NCBI GenBank assembly: GCA_016868775.1
Contig: VGFT01000001.1
Coordinates: 372,001-436,000, forward strand
Source: Bacteroidota bacterium
GTDB lineage: Bacteria > Bacteroidota > Bacteroidia > Chitinophagales > Chitinophagaceae
Direction: 5' to 3'
Length of the DNA: 64,000 nt
The translations under genes and the position numbers were made by a program. This document shows, one piece after another, positions 11,301 through 21,900 of the stretch. Position 1 is the stretch's first letter; each line of letters starts with the position of its first letter. A model generated the notes under the pieces. That model did not search any database, was not told the origin of the DNA, and saw only the letters and a program-made list of their open reading frames with translations.

Positions 11301-12977
11301 TTTATAATAGGGTACGCCGTTCACGGAAGTCGTACCGCTCAAGACCGGGTTATTCAAGATCACATCGCTATTGGGGGTGATGTTGCTGCCAAGCGAACTC
11401 AACAATACATCGAGTTTGGTTGGCTGATAGGCCATCAGTACGGACAGCTTCACGGGCGTACCCTGGCAGGTAAACAGATGGATCGGAGTGGAGGGGTCGG
11501 GCGTATTCTGTATTTGACTGAGGGCGCTGAGGTTATTGATAAGCGTACCGGCGTTGTAACCATAACTCTCCACCGATCCCAATCCGTAGGTAATGGCCGT
11601 GAAAGCGGAATCGCTGTACACGACGGCTTGGGATTGAGCGGCCGTCCACCGCTTGACCACAATGGTATATCGACTGTCCTGCGGATGAACGTAACTATGA
11701 TCGAACGTGGTGGTTCCATCGATCCGTAAAGAAGATACGCCCGGTGTGGGGATGATCAGGGTAAGGTAGTTGACTTGTATGGATTCTCGGGTATTTCGAT
11801 AGAAGCCGACGCGTTTGATGCCTTGTTCAACGGGACTAATAAAGATCATTTCCGGATCACCGAGTCCGCTACCCAAACAGTTTCCGCCGGTCATGAATTG
11901 GGCGACCATCACGGGCTTATCGGCCTCGATCACATCGGCCGTACCGCTTTCAAAGAAATAGAAGCTGTTCTGTTGCAGCGTTGTCGGGTTCAGTGTAACG
12001 CCGTTTCGTTTTACCACCGTAGTGGGGTCTTTGACCAGCACCCGATACGAATTGGTCATGAACGTGTTGGCCGCACCCGAGCGAGAAGTGGGTGCCGTTA
12101 GATATTTTTTTCCCCAAGCTTGTATGGGGAAGAGTTGTTGATTGTCGTTGTCGCCCCCACCGCTGCCGCAACTGATGGGGTTGGTGGTACGGCTACTGCC
12201 CGAGAAGGCCGCGATCGGATAACAATCGCCTTGTGCATTGGCGATGGATTTGAATCGGGTGCCGGACACTTCAAGTGAAGAAGATCCTCCGGTGGGATTG
12301 GCCCCGATGATCTGATAGATCTGTCCCTTGTTAAGGCTTACGGTAAACGGAGTACCGGCCGGACGATTCAGTCGAGTCTGTACAGAGGGCGTTACTTCCA
12401 CTACGGTGTTGTCGTGCGAAGCGATCACATACGCCCAAGAGAAACAGTTGGAAGCGTAATTCTGTCGGCTATTCACAGAGATGTATCCATATCCATATGT
12501 TTCAACGGGCATCAGCATCGTGGCGCCGGAAGAGGCGGATCCGAACGTATGTGCATAAGCAACGATGGGCACATCGCTTTGGATTTGAATGGATACATTG
12601 AAAACGCCCTCCCCCCCATTGCCACCAAAGCTGGGAGGCAGGTCGTAGAGTCGACAATCAAGTGAGCCGGACTTAGGCATGAAATTCGAGGGAATCACCG
12701 AGCCGGCAGGCACCACGTAGTTGGTGACTTGTTGGGCTGTTCGCCCACGTACGGTGACGGTAACGTTTGCGGTTTGTTCGGCGCTGAAGTAAAGCACCAT
12801 TTCCTGGGTATTGCCCTGTCCGGGTTCCATGAATTGATGATGTCCATAACCGACCCAGAACTCTTTCCCTTTATTGGAAAGATTTCCTTGGGCATGGGAC
12901 CGCCCGCTGGCGGCCAGCAGGGTGACGACCGCCAGTACGAGGATCCTCGCCTGATTCCAGTTCACGTTACGCATCAT
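8346..12977 (-). CDS. Giant secreted protein: IgGFc-binding-like N-terminal domain, multiple PKD domains, T9SS type-B (CHU_C) C-terminal domain
   Basis: Signal peptide; 'KGKEFWVGYGHHQFM...DVPIVAYAH'; repeated PKD 'WNWSFGDGTTASTANPTKRYSLPGNYNVTLVVTN'; C-terminal 'VPNVFSPNGDGIHDLWNIANLADYPGATVEVFNRYGQQVYYAIGYARPWDGTRDGKPLPVGTYYYIVQLKNG'. Confidence 0.92.
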   Translation of the reverse strand: MMRNVNWNQARILVLAVVTLLAASGRSHAQGNLSNKGKEFWVGYGHHQFMEPGQGNTQEMVLYFSAEQTANVTVTVRGRTAQQVTNYVVPAGSVIPSNFMPKSGSLDCRLYDLPPSFGGNGGEGVFNVSIQIQSDVPIVAYAHTFGSASSGATMLMPVETYGYGYISVNSRQNYASNCFSWAYVIASHDNTVVEVTPSVQTRLNRPAGTPFTVSLNKGQIYQIIGANPTGGSSSLEVSGTRFKSIANAQGDCYPIAAFSGSSRTTNPISCGSGGGDNDNQQLFPIQAWGKKYLTAPTSRSGAANTFMTNSYRVLVKDPTTVVKRNGVTLNPTTLQQNSFYFFESGTADVIEADKPVMVAQFMTGGNCLGSGLGDPEMIFISPVEQGIKRVGFYRNTRESIQVNYLTLIIPTPGVSSLRIDGTTTFDHSYVHPQDSRYTIVVKRWTAAQSQAVVYSDSAFTAITYGLGSVESYGYNAGTLINNLSALSQIQNTPDPSTPIHLFTCQGTPVKLSVLMAYQPTKLDVLLSSLGSNITPNSDVILNNPVLSGTTSVNGVPYYKYELPGTYVFNGVDTFIIPVKAYHPTIENCYNREDLSIAIIVKAKPKADFTYTHSGCTLDPVNFTGSSPTPNGYTVQTFNWTFPGNVSVSGQNQTRTLPPGNNDVRLSVVTADGCASDTLKQIIVYDRPPAEFKVNPNQHCVGTAFTATDTSSASIAVNTWYWDFGNGVTQTVTNGPTITYTYPVAGTYVINHVTKSSATCISDTITRTVTVFHKPTVNFTNNASGCLSPAGSVQFTGTASTPDGQTFSAYNWNFGDPNASGSNPNISTLQNPSHNYQQGTYSIKFWVTTIYGCVDTTTQNLTFNLKPALAYPAINAVCENAPAFSIATANVTNGVTGNGVYSGPGTTAAGQFNPTQAGYGTHTIKYIFTSGTGCVDSITQTILAHARPRTNFTIPAAGCLPAIGTVAFTNTTNIPDGQSATWLWNFGDPNASGSNPNTSTLQNPTHNYLEGTFTIKLEATTANGCFKDTTIQATFKVTPVLSYAALTPVCQNAAAFSIASASVTNGVTGTGVYSGPGTNAAGQFDPGVAGPGTHTITYTFTSTGGCVAAITSSIQVYPRPTSTFTFSGSGGVCLGQAVTITPTATVSSGTISQWNWNLGNGQTPSNTNGNPFAVNYTPAGSYAVQLTTTSNNGCISLPTTQTINVNALPVADFALPTTAVCMPGGTVSFTNQSTIPGGTPLTYQWSFGDGNTSTQASPTHTYNNIGNYTVTLIATSVSGCVAQVVKSMSNFVRKPNAAFTVSPAELCQGADNRFTDASSAFNGTLQNWNWSFGDGTTASTANPTKRYSLPGNYNVTLVVTNTAGCVSDPFVFPVVVHLQPVIDAGINYVVQQGTQLTLAATANSPTLTFQWSPPTGLSDPSVLNPVLTATQDQTYTLTAIGNFGCRATDQMMVKILKLVTVPNVFSPNGDGIHDLWNIANLADYPGATVEVFNRYGQQVYYAIGYARPWDGTRDGKPLPVGTYYYIVQLKNGFKPLSGSVTILR
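9610..10660 (-). repeat. Two tandem ~520-bp (~173 aa) modules inside the PKD protein
   Basis: Near-identical DNA 'ggattggagccgctggcattgggatcgcc(g/a)aaattcca' at ~9996-10030 and ~10516-10550; protein motif 'VTNGVTGxGVYSGPGTxAAGQFxPxxAGxGTHTI' twice. Confidence 0.8.
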
Positions 12978-12986
12978 ATTTTATCC

Positions 12987-15900
12987 TCACCTCACCAGAT
13001 TCACGGAGCCTTTGCGTTGAACGCGTTCTCCGTTGCGCAGCAAGATGTCACATACATAGATATAAACACCGGAAGGTTGTGGTTGCCCCTTGTGGGTACC
13101 ATCCCATGCCAATGCCTGATTGGTTGATTCAAAGATTTTCTCACCCCATTGATTGTACACGGTGAACCGCATGCTGCGGATCACGTTGCTGTATACTTTC
13201 AACACATCGTTCAAGCCGTCGTTATTTGGCGTGAAGCTGTTGGGGATATAGATCTGGTCGGTCACGGTTTGTCCCGTTTCCGGTGCCGAAACAGCCGGGA
13301 TACATCCTCCGTTCGCCCGTACGCGCAGCGTTACAGAAGTACCTAAGGGCAGCCCGGTGAGGGTGTGGGTGAGACCCAAACTTCCGGATGAAGGTGTATT
13401 CCAAGTAGCACCATTATCGATCGAAACCTGATAGGAGGCGGCTCCCGCAACTGCATTCCAACGCCAAGTGATGCTATTGGTGCTGACGGAATCTACCACG
13501 GCGATCGGTGCCACAAGGTTGGGCAGTATGTTGGCATAGGCGCGGTCGCGCGTAGCACTTGGACAGCCATTGATCACGGCTTCGGCCCATACAGACGTGA
13601 GCGCTGTAACGTTGTTCAGCACAAAGGTGGTGCCGGTACCCAGCAGGGTTCCGCCCGTAGCGGCATTGTACCAATTGTAGACGCCTCCGGCCACCGGGTT
13701 TTGGATCGTGAAGGTTGCATTGGCTCCGATACAGACATAAACAGTATCCTGCAAAATGTTAATCGTCGGTCGCGGATTGACCGTAACCGGTTTTGTGGTA
13801 TCGCCGATACATCCATCGGATGCCACCGCACGCAAGCGAACGTTATACGTACCCGGAGCCGCAAAGGTGTACTGCGGATTTTGCAATACAGAAGTTCCGT
13901 TCGTGGGCGGATCATTGAAGTTCCATTGCCAAGAAGTAACCGATACGTTATTGCTCGGTACACAGGTTCCGTTGAATTGGAACGGCGTACCCAAACACCC
14001 GTTGCCCGTTACCGTGAAGTTGGTAAGAGGTGCAGCGATCACATTAATGCTCAGGTTTACTTCTACGGAACCATCGCAACCTTCCAGACTGGGATCGTAT
14101 ACCTTGATGGGAATGGTATAGGTGCCAGTCTGACTGAAAGTATACTGCTGCGGCAGCGTATAGATATAAAATTTACGTCCGTTCACCACCACCGAGTCGA
14201 TCGGCACGGGATTATTCTGCGTCACGTTCGCATTGGGCGTCAGATTCGGAATGCCATTGAGTTGCCATTCGAGTTTGGTGGGACGAAGAGAGATCTGAAT
14301 GGTCATTCTAAACGGCGTTCCTTTACAGGTATAGGAGCTGGTAGCCCCGGTATTGAATACGTTGTTGAACGCAGGTAAGGCGCTCAGGTTCTTAACCAGC
14401 GTACCCGCATTATATCCATAACTCTCTACCGATCCCAATCCGTAGGTGATCGCGTTGAAGGCACTGTCGCATTGAATGGCATGCTGACCCGCCGCTGCCC
14501 CCAAATTATGCCGGACGCAACTATAGCCTGGTAAGTTGGGATGTGCGAACACATCGGTAAAGGCACTTCCGCCATCGATCCGCAATGAAGCCAAGCCGGC
14601 CGTGGACAATACCACGTTGATATAATTCGACGTGATCGCAGACTGATCGGTTGAGTAGAATACGGCTCTTTTGATCCCTTGCTCAATAGGGCTGATGTAC
14701 ATCACCTCGGGGTCGCCGTTACCGGTGGGCGCTGCCAAGCCCGGACAATCGCCTCCGCTGGTAGAAAGCATGTACTGCGCCACCATCACGGGCTTATCCG
14801 ACTCAATATAACTGGCCGTACTGGCACCGGTGCCTGCGGTGATCCCGAATTCATAATAGTTGCCCGGAACAACCAAAGTGGCTGGATTGATAACGACTCC
14901 ATTGCGACGAACAACGGTGGTAGGGTCTTTTACCATCACACGCCACTTGTTGGAATTGTATTGAGTGTTGGAGCCGGAGTTGGCGGTACCAAAGGTTAAA
15001 TACTTGGTACCCCAGGCCTGGTTCGGGAATACTTGCTGAATGAAGTTGTCGCCGTTTGAAATATAACAGATCGCGGTACGACTGCTTCCGGAGAATACGG
15101 CGATCGGGTAACACTTGCCGCTGGCATTGGGAATCGATTTCACCCGACTGCCCGACATATCTGTACCGGTAGAACCGGTAACCGTACCCATCACTTGATA
15201 AACTTGTCCACGGTTCATGTACAACTGGAACGGAACACCAGCCGGACGTCCGCTCTTCGTGGCAACGGCCGGGGTGATCTCTACCAGGGTACTGTCGCGA
15301 TCGGCGATCACGGTGAACCATGAATAGGTGTTAGATGAATAATATTGACTTGAATTGAGCGTAGTGTATTCATATCCCCAAGCACCCGTCGGCAACAACA
15401 ATCCCGCACCCGAAGTAGCACCATCTAAGATATGTGCATACGCTACGATCGGTTTATCGCTCTCAATGCTGATACCGCGGTTGTACAAGCCTTCGTCGGG
15501 GAGACGGGCATCGACCAATCCGTTTTCCGGCATCACGTCACTCACCCGAACCGTATTGGCCGGGATCGCATACGTGCGCACCCAGTTGGTACCATTTACT
15601 TTGACCGTAACATTCGCAGAATCTTCTGCGCTCAAATACAAGACCATGTCCTGTGTGTTTGAGTAGTCCATACTGTAGTGGTGCCCATATCCAACCCAGA
15701 AACGACGACCACGGTTGGAAGTATCGAGTGTGAACGTGGGCGGTGCCGGAGGCGGCGGTGCTTGTCCGTCTGTCATGCCCGTAAACTTGCCCAAATAACT
15801 CAGGTTGCCCTCTGTGATCACATTCATCAATTCATCAACCGAACTGTTGGAAGACACGAACCAAGTACCCGCTGGAATGGTACGTCCCATTTTCACGGTA

Positions 15901-18900
15901 TTTTCTTGCGGGATGTTCCGCATCCAAGGATCGATGTAATACTGACGATTCGTAAAGGCAGTGGGCGTGCTTCCGGTGATGGCCACATCCGTATAATAAT
16001 ACATTGAGGCCTGACCAGTTGCCAGTCCGGGCGGAATCACTCCGGAATAACGACGCACATTCACCCCACTCGGAACCGTTGTTCCCCAAGTGATCTTTTG
16101 CACCGTATCGGTACCAAACATATAATGCTGCGTGATGCCCGGAGCCGGGGCAGCCGGTGTGGCTGGAAGTACCGGTGGAGTTACGGTGGGTAAGAATTCA
16201 TACGCACCCAGATCGGGTACACCGGTGGTAAGCGTGGTGGGGCGAGCCGCACCATTGATATCGGTCGCGTTATCGGAGATCTGTTCTCCGCGCCCATGCA
16301 TGGCCCATACATCCGGATTGTTCACATCGGGCTGCAATTCATCCCCCGTGGAGAACGCGGGTGTATACACGATGGAATTATAATCCCAGTTCTGCGCGTT
16401 GCGCCAATCCTGCAACGTGGCATATCCGGTGGTGCCGAAATTGATCAGGGTTGCGCCGTTCGACTTGAACATGTTGTAGTCGGAATAGATCGCGGATACA
16501 TTCACGTAGTAAGCCGCACGTCCGCCACCGGAGTTATAGAAAATGTTATTCCGAATATTCGATACGCCGGCCGTGATGGTGCTGTGGCTGAAGTAGGCAG
16601 CCACATTCGTAGTGCCGGTTGATGCAGCACTGTTCTGCACCGTGTTGTTGTAATACTTGATGCCACCATTGCCCCCTGTACCATACAATCCATAGGAGGT
16701 GGCCCCGGTGGTTCCAACATTGATCGCGTTGTTGCGGGTGAAATTCCCTTGCATGGTAATCAAATACATTCCGTAGACCGTGCCGGCTTGTATATTCTTC
16801 AGAATCACTTTGTTGTTGGAAACACTTCCGGTATATTGATTGGAGCCACAACCGGTTGCATAAATACCATAGGAGGTTTGAGTGGTGGCACCCCCCATTA
16901 CTTTATTACCATTGACCTGATAGGCGGAGTCTAGATTGTTCGCATATACGCCGTAACCAATGGCAGTACGGGTATCCAATAACGTCACTTCGTTTTTGCT
17001 GACAGAAGTATAGTTGCTATTCGCTACATAAACCCCGTTGTTGTTGAAACCGGAAACAATATTGCTGTCGATGCTATTGTAGGCGGTAACAAGTGTAGCT
17101 GAAGTGCCGGAGAAATAAATACCCTGAGCGCCACCGATCACGGTGTTGCCCTTGATGGTATTGTTCGTACCCACCAGGCTACCAAAGATACCGGCCACGG
17201 TAGTGACGGTTCCGGTATTGGCAGGAGCGATCACGCGACAATTCAGTACGCTGTCAAACGAAGCTATTCCGGCAAATTCAATCGCGCGACCATTCGTGGT
17301 ATTGGTCGCCGTTACCGTAATGCTGCGGAACGTGATGTATTGGGCGCTATCTAACTCCAACACATAGTTGCTGGCAGCAGCCGTAGCATCGTACGTCAGG
17401 TTCACAGACGCTACGTTGCCATTGGCGCTTTGGAAGGTTACGCGGCTGGTGGGCGAGGTGCCGGTGATGCGACGAATACGTACCTGTTCGGTATAGGTAC
17501 CCGGGGCGACGTTGAACGTAACCGGACCACCAATACCGCAATCCATCACCGCAACCGCTTCCGCGAAGGAGTTGAAGTTGACACCAGTGGGATAGTTCGT
17601 GGGTTGTGTGTTGTTGATTGTATACACTCCCGGAGGGAACGGTGGGTTCATGGTTACCTGTACCGCAGTGGAGTTAGCGGTTTGTCCGCTACACGTAACC
17701 ACGCAACGATACCAAAGTGTACCACTTGCCTGTATGATGGTATCAGCAAACAATAAGGGCCCGCCGAGGTTGGTCCACGGACCCGCAGAAGAAGTAGAGA
17801 ATTGCCATTGGAAGGTTTGTCCGGCTCCGGCGGTGTTGGCACTCAGATCCAGCCGAATGGGTGTGCCGATACACATACCAACATTCGGAGTGGCCGTAGC
17901 ATTGCCGGCAGTGGGTGGAGTGATACAGTTTGGTACCGCAAACTCCCACGCACCGATATCCGGGGTTGTGGTACTGCGAGCGGCATTGATAATATCTGTT
18001 GTAATGCCTACCGGCGTACCCTTATTATCCATAGCTACGCTTCTGGGCTTGTAATCCCCTGTGGGCGGATCGGTATAGAATGGGTTCAAGGTAACCGAGT
18101 TGGCGTCTTGCGAACTGGTCGCTTGCCAAGCAGCAAGCGTAGTACGGTTGACCCCATTGTATCCGACGTGCGACTGGGGACCAGTGAGATAGAAATTATT
18201 GTGATTCGAAACAAACGTCGTACCCGTCGTAGAAAAGTACATACCGAATTTGGTTCCTTGTCCGCCCCGTGCGATAGAGATCAGGTTGTTTTTGTATTCC
18301 AATCCGGCCGCTACCGTAACTTGGTAAAAGGCAAAGGCGCTGCTGGTCGTAGAGGCCGTTGCATCGTCGAAGCTGATGGTATTATGATAACACCAGGCAT
18401 TGTCGGAGCTGCTGTTGTATACACCATAGATCGCACCAGCCGATCGAATGTCATAAATAGCGTTGTTGCTGATCACATTCTCCAATCCGCCCAAGGCATC
18501 GACAGAAGTAAGATACACGCCATAGAAACCGGCGGTGGCGCCGGGATCGGCACCAAAGGGATTGAAGATCCGGTTTTTGTTGATGTTCACTTTCACGTTC
18601 AGCGAACTCAGATACACGCCGTAGAATGTGGTGGGGGTGGCGCGGGTGGGACGCGTAAAGCGATTTGATTCGATCTGGGTGTTGAAGTTGCCCAGCAAAT
18701 ACATACCATAGAGATAGAATTCGCGAATCGTATTGTCAATGACCTTGTTATTGCCAACAGAGTTGGTGGTGCTTCCCACCAGTGTGATTCCATAGTAACC
18801 ACCCGTGATGGTATTTTTTTCAAAAATGTTTCCGTCGCTCTCATTCAGTCCGGAGGTGGTCGGCGTATCTCCGGCACTGTTCACGATCCCCGCGAAATTG

Positions 18901-21900
18901 GTAGAGGTAGAGGTCGTGTTCAGGGTAATGGTGCACTTACGAACAATATTGGAATCGGCCCCATTGGTAAGGTGGAAACCATATCCAAATTCGCTGGTGG
19001 TACTTCCTTGAGGCACCACATTCAAACTATCAAAAATGAAATAGTCGGTACCGCTGAGTTTGAAGACCGCACGCTGCGAAGTATTGGTCGACAAGAAGGT
19101 GATGGTCTCGCCATTCCCATTGAACGTAACGGTGTTGGTGGCTGAGGTTCCTTGTACATATGACATGTTCACTTGTTCGTTGTAGGGACCAGAACCAGAC
19201 ACTACATTGAATACGATCGGACCCGTGATACCACAACGCAGTGCCGCATAAGCCGCATTGAAACTGTTGTAGTTGGCACCGGCCGTAGGCTGCAAGCGAT
19301 TGATGGTATAGGTACCGGCCGGGAACAAGGCATTCACCAATACTTGTACTGGTGTGGAGAAGGTTGTACTTCCCGAACACGTAACGGCGCAACGATAATA
19401 CAGGGTGGTAGTGGGATTCAGGTTGTAGTTCGGGTTGTTTTGAGAGCCGCCGATATTGGTCCACGGACCAGCCAAACTCGTAGCCGATTGCCATTGATAG
19501 GTTTGTCCCGTTCCGTAGGAGTTATTGAGAAGCCCCAACGTAATCGGTTCATTCGGACAGATCGGTGCACTCACGCTCGATGTGGCATCACCCGGTGTTG
19601 GAGGAGTGGTACAGGCCGGTACGGCAAACTCCCAAGCACCGATATCGGGTGTAGTAGTACTGCGAGCAGCACCTACTACGTCGTTGGTAACACCTACCGG
19701 TGAACCCAGATCGTTGAGGGCCGGAGCCGTCGGTTTCAGGTTGGCAAGCGCAAAATTCAAATAAGAAGGATCAATGGTTACGGAGTTGGCGTCTTGTGTA
19801 GAGGCCGCTTGCCAGTTGGCCAACGTAGCTTGGTTGGCCGTTCCCCAAACACCGAAGTTGATGTTAGCGGCAGGCGTGAAATAAATGTCGTTGTTATTCG
19901 AAGCGATCACACTGGCCGTTGCGGCGAGGTGAATACCGGCACGAGCGGTACCACCTCCCCGGTTCAGGGTGATCAAGTTGTTTTTGAATTCAATACCGGC
20001 GGCCACGGTGGTTTGATAGAACCCACGTGTCAGCTCGGCCGCAACAGCCGCACTGTTGGCATCATCAAAAGAGATGGTATTGTGGTAGTAAAAAACGTTG
20101 TCAGAACTTACGTTATAGATGCCATAAAGAGATCCATTGCTTTTTATGTCGTAGATGACGTTGTTGGTGACGCGGTTCTCCAAACCGGCCAATGCATCCA
20201 CCCCGGTGAAATAAATACCATATGCATCGTTGGCGGTGGTTATGACAGCATCATACAAACTGTGGATGTAGTTTCCGTTGATCTTGGCATTGGTGCTGAG
20301 TCCCGTGAAATAGATCGCATACACGGAGGTGGAGCTGGTGGTGCGGGTGGGGCGACTCAGATCGTTTCCATGGATTAAAGAATTAAAGGTTCCATTCATA
20401 TAGAATCCGCTGAAATAGAACTCTTGTACTTTATTTCGAAGGAACTGATTGTTCTGGTTGGCGACCGTACTGCTGCCCACATTGGTGACAGAATAATACC
20501 CACCGGTGATCGTATTGTCACTAAAAATATTTCCATCGCAATTGGCACTGCCGGTGGTAGTGGCCGAAGTAGCACTGGAGTTGATCACCACCGGTACGAA
20601 GTTGGTGCTAGTCGATACGGCATTGGATTCTATCGTACACTTACGGAACGTATTGGAATCGGCATCGTTGATCAGGTGCACGGTAAATCCATATTCGGTG
20701 GTTGCCGAACCGGTGGCCGTGATCTGCAAGCTGTCGAATATAAAATGATCGGCCCCGTTCAATTTGATGACAGCGCGTTCGTTGGTGTTGGTGGAGTTGA
20801 ACCGAAGCTGACGACCATTTCCGTTGAAGGTTATCTTGTTGGTAGCGGATGCGCCGAATACGGGTGTGATGATCAGTTGCTCGGTATACGGACCGGAAGC
20901 GGGATTGACGTTGAAGGTAACCGGGCCATTAATACCGCACTTGATATAGTTATACGCATCGTTGAAGCTCGTGAAGTTGGTGCCACCAGTGGGTTGCGCG
21001 CTGTTGATTGTAAAGGTGCCGGAAACCAATCCGGGCGTAGTTACCAAAACCGAAGCGCTGTTAGCAGATTGACTGCTGTTGGAACAAGTGACCACACACC
21101 GATAATAGGTGTTTACTGTTTGGGTGGCGGTATAGAAAGAAGAGGTGGCACCGTTGATGTTGATCCACGTGGTGTTGTTAGGCGACGATTGCCATTGATA
21201 AGAAATGCCGCTGGCAATGGTTTGTCCGCTTAACGTAAGGCTGATGTTTTGTCCGGCACAAGCGAAGATGGGACTAGCCGCCGCGGTTCCGGCCGTAGGC
21301 GCACCGGTACATGCCGTTGCGGGTGTCCAGGCAAAGGTGATATTGGGACGAGTAGTGGCTGTACCATTCTCGGCGGCGGTAGTGGTTCCACAAAGACTAT
21401 TAAGGTCATCGGCACGATAGGTATGTGAACCATTAAAGGCAAGTCCGGTTGTCCACGGAATCACCGGATTCTCCGTCCAGAAGACTGCAGTAGTCGACGC
21501 CGGATCTCCATTACATACTTCGATCATTATATTATCAGAACCATTCCAGTTGAACGTAGCAGGCAACACAAAGGTGTTGATGCCGGTTACGGGTTGATAG
21601 TTGGTGGCTACCGTTGACACGGTGGCGCCGGAGAAAGCATCCCATCCGGCTGCGCCGGCCAACAATGTTGTAGCGGTTGTATGCCCGATGCGAATCTGGA
21701 AACCTTCCACTACGCCGGTGGTGCCCACAGAGATCACGTTGAATTTAATGGCCGTGATCAGTCCAGGCCCCATACCCGCAGCCGTTAATTCCGAGGCGCG
21801 ATATAAATACTGCGCTCGTTGGCCTTCGTAAAAATCCTGCAGGGGACAAGGATACGCGGTGGTACCGTTTCCTACGGTACCGGTGCCAATGTTGACATCC

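Noticed and set aside
9003-21233. Numerous long + strand ORFs (e.g. 9426-10034, 11022-11729, 13701-14378, 17802-18668, 20424-21233)
   Set aside because: Antisense to the two giant adhesins, low-complexity G/R/V-rich translations with no recognisable domain; frame-openness by-product of the sense repeats.
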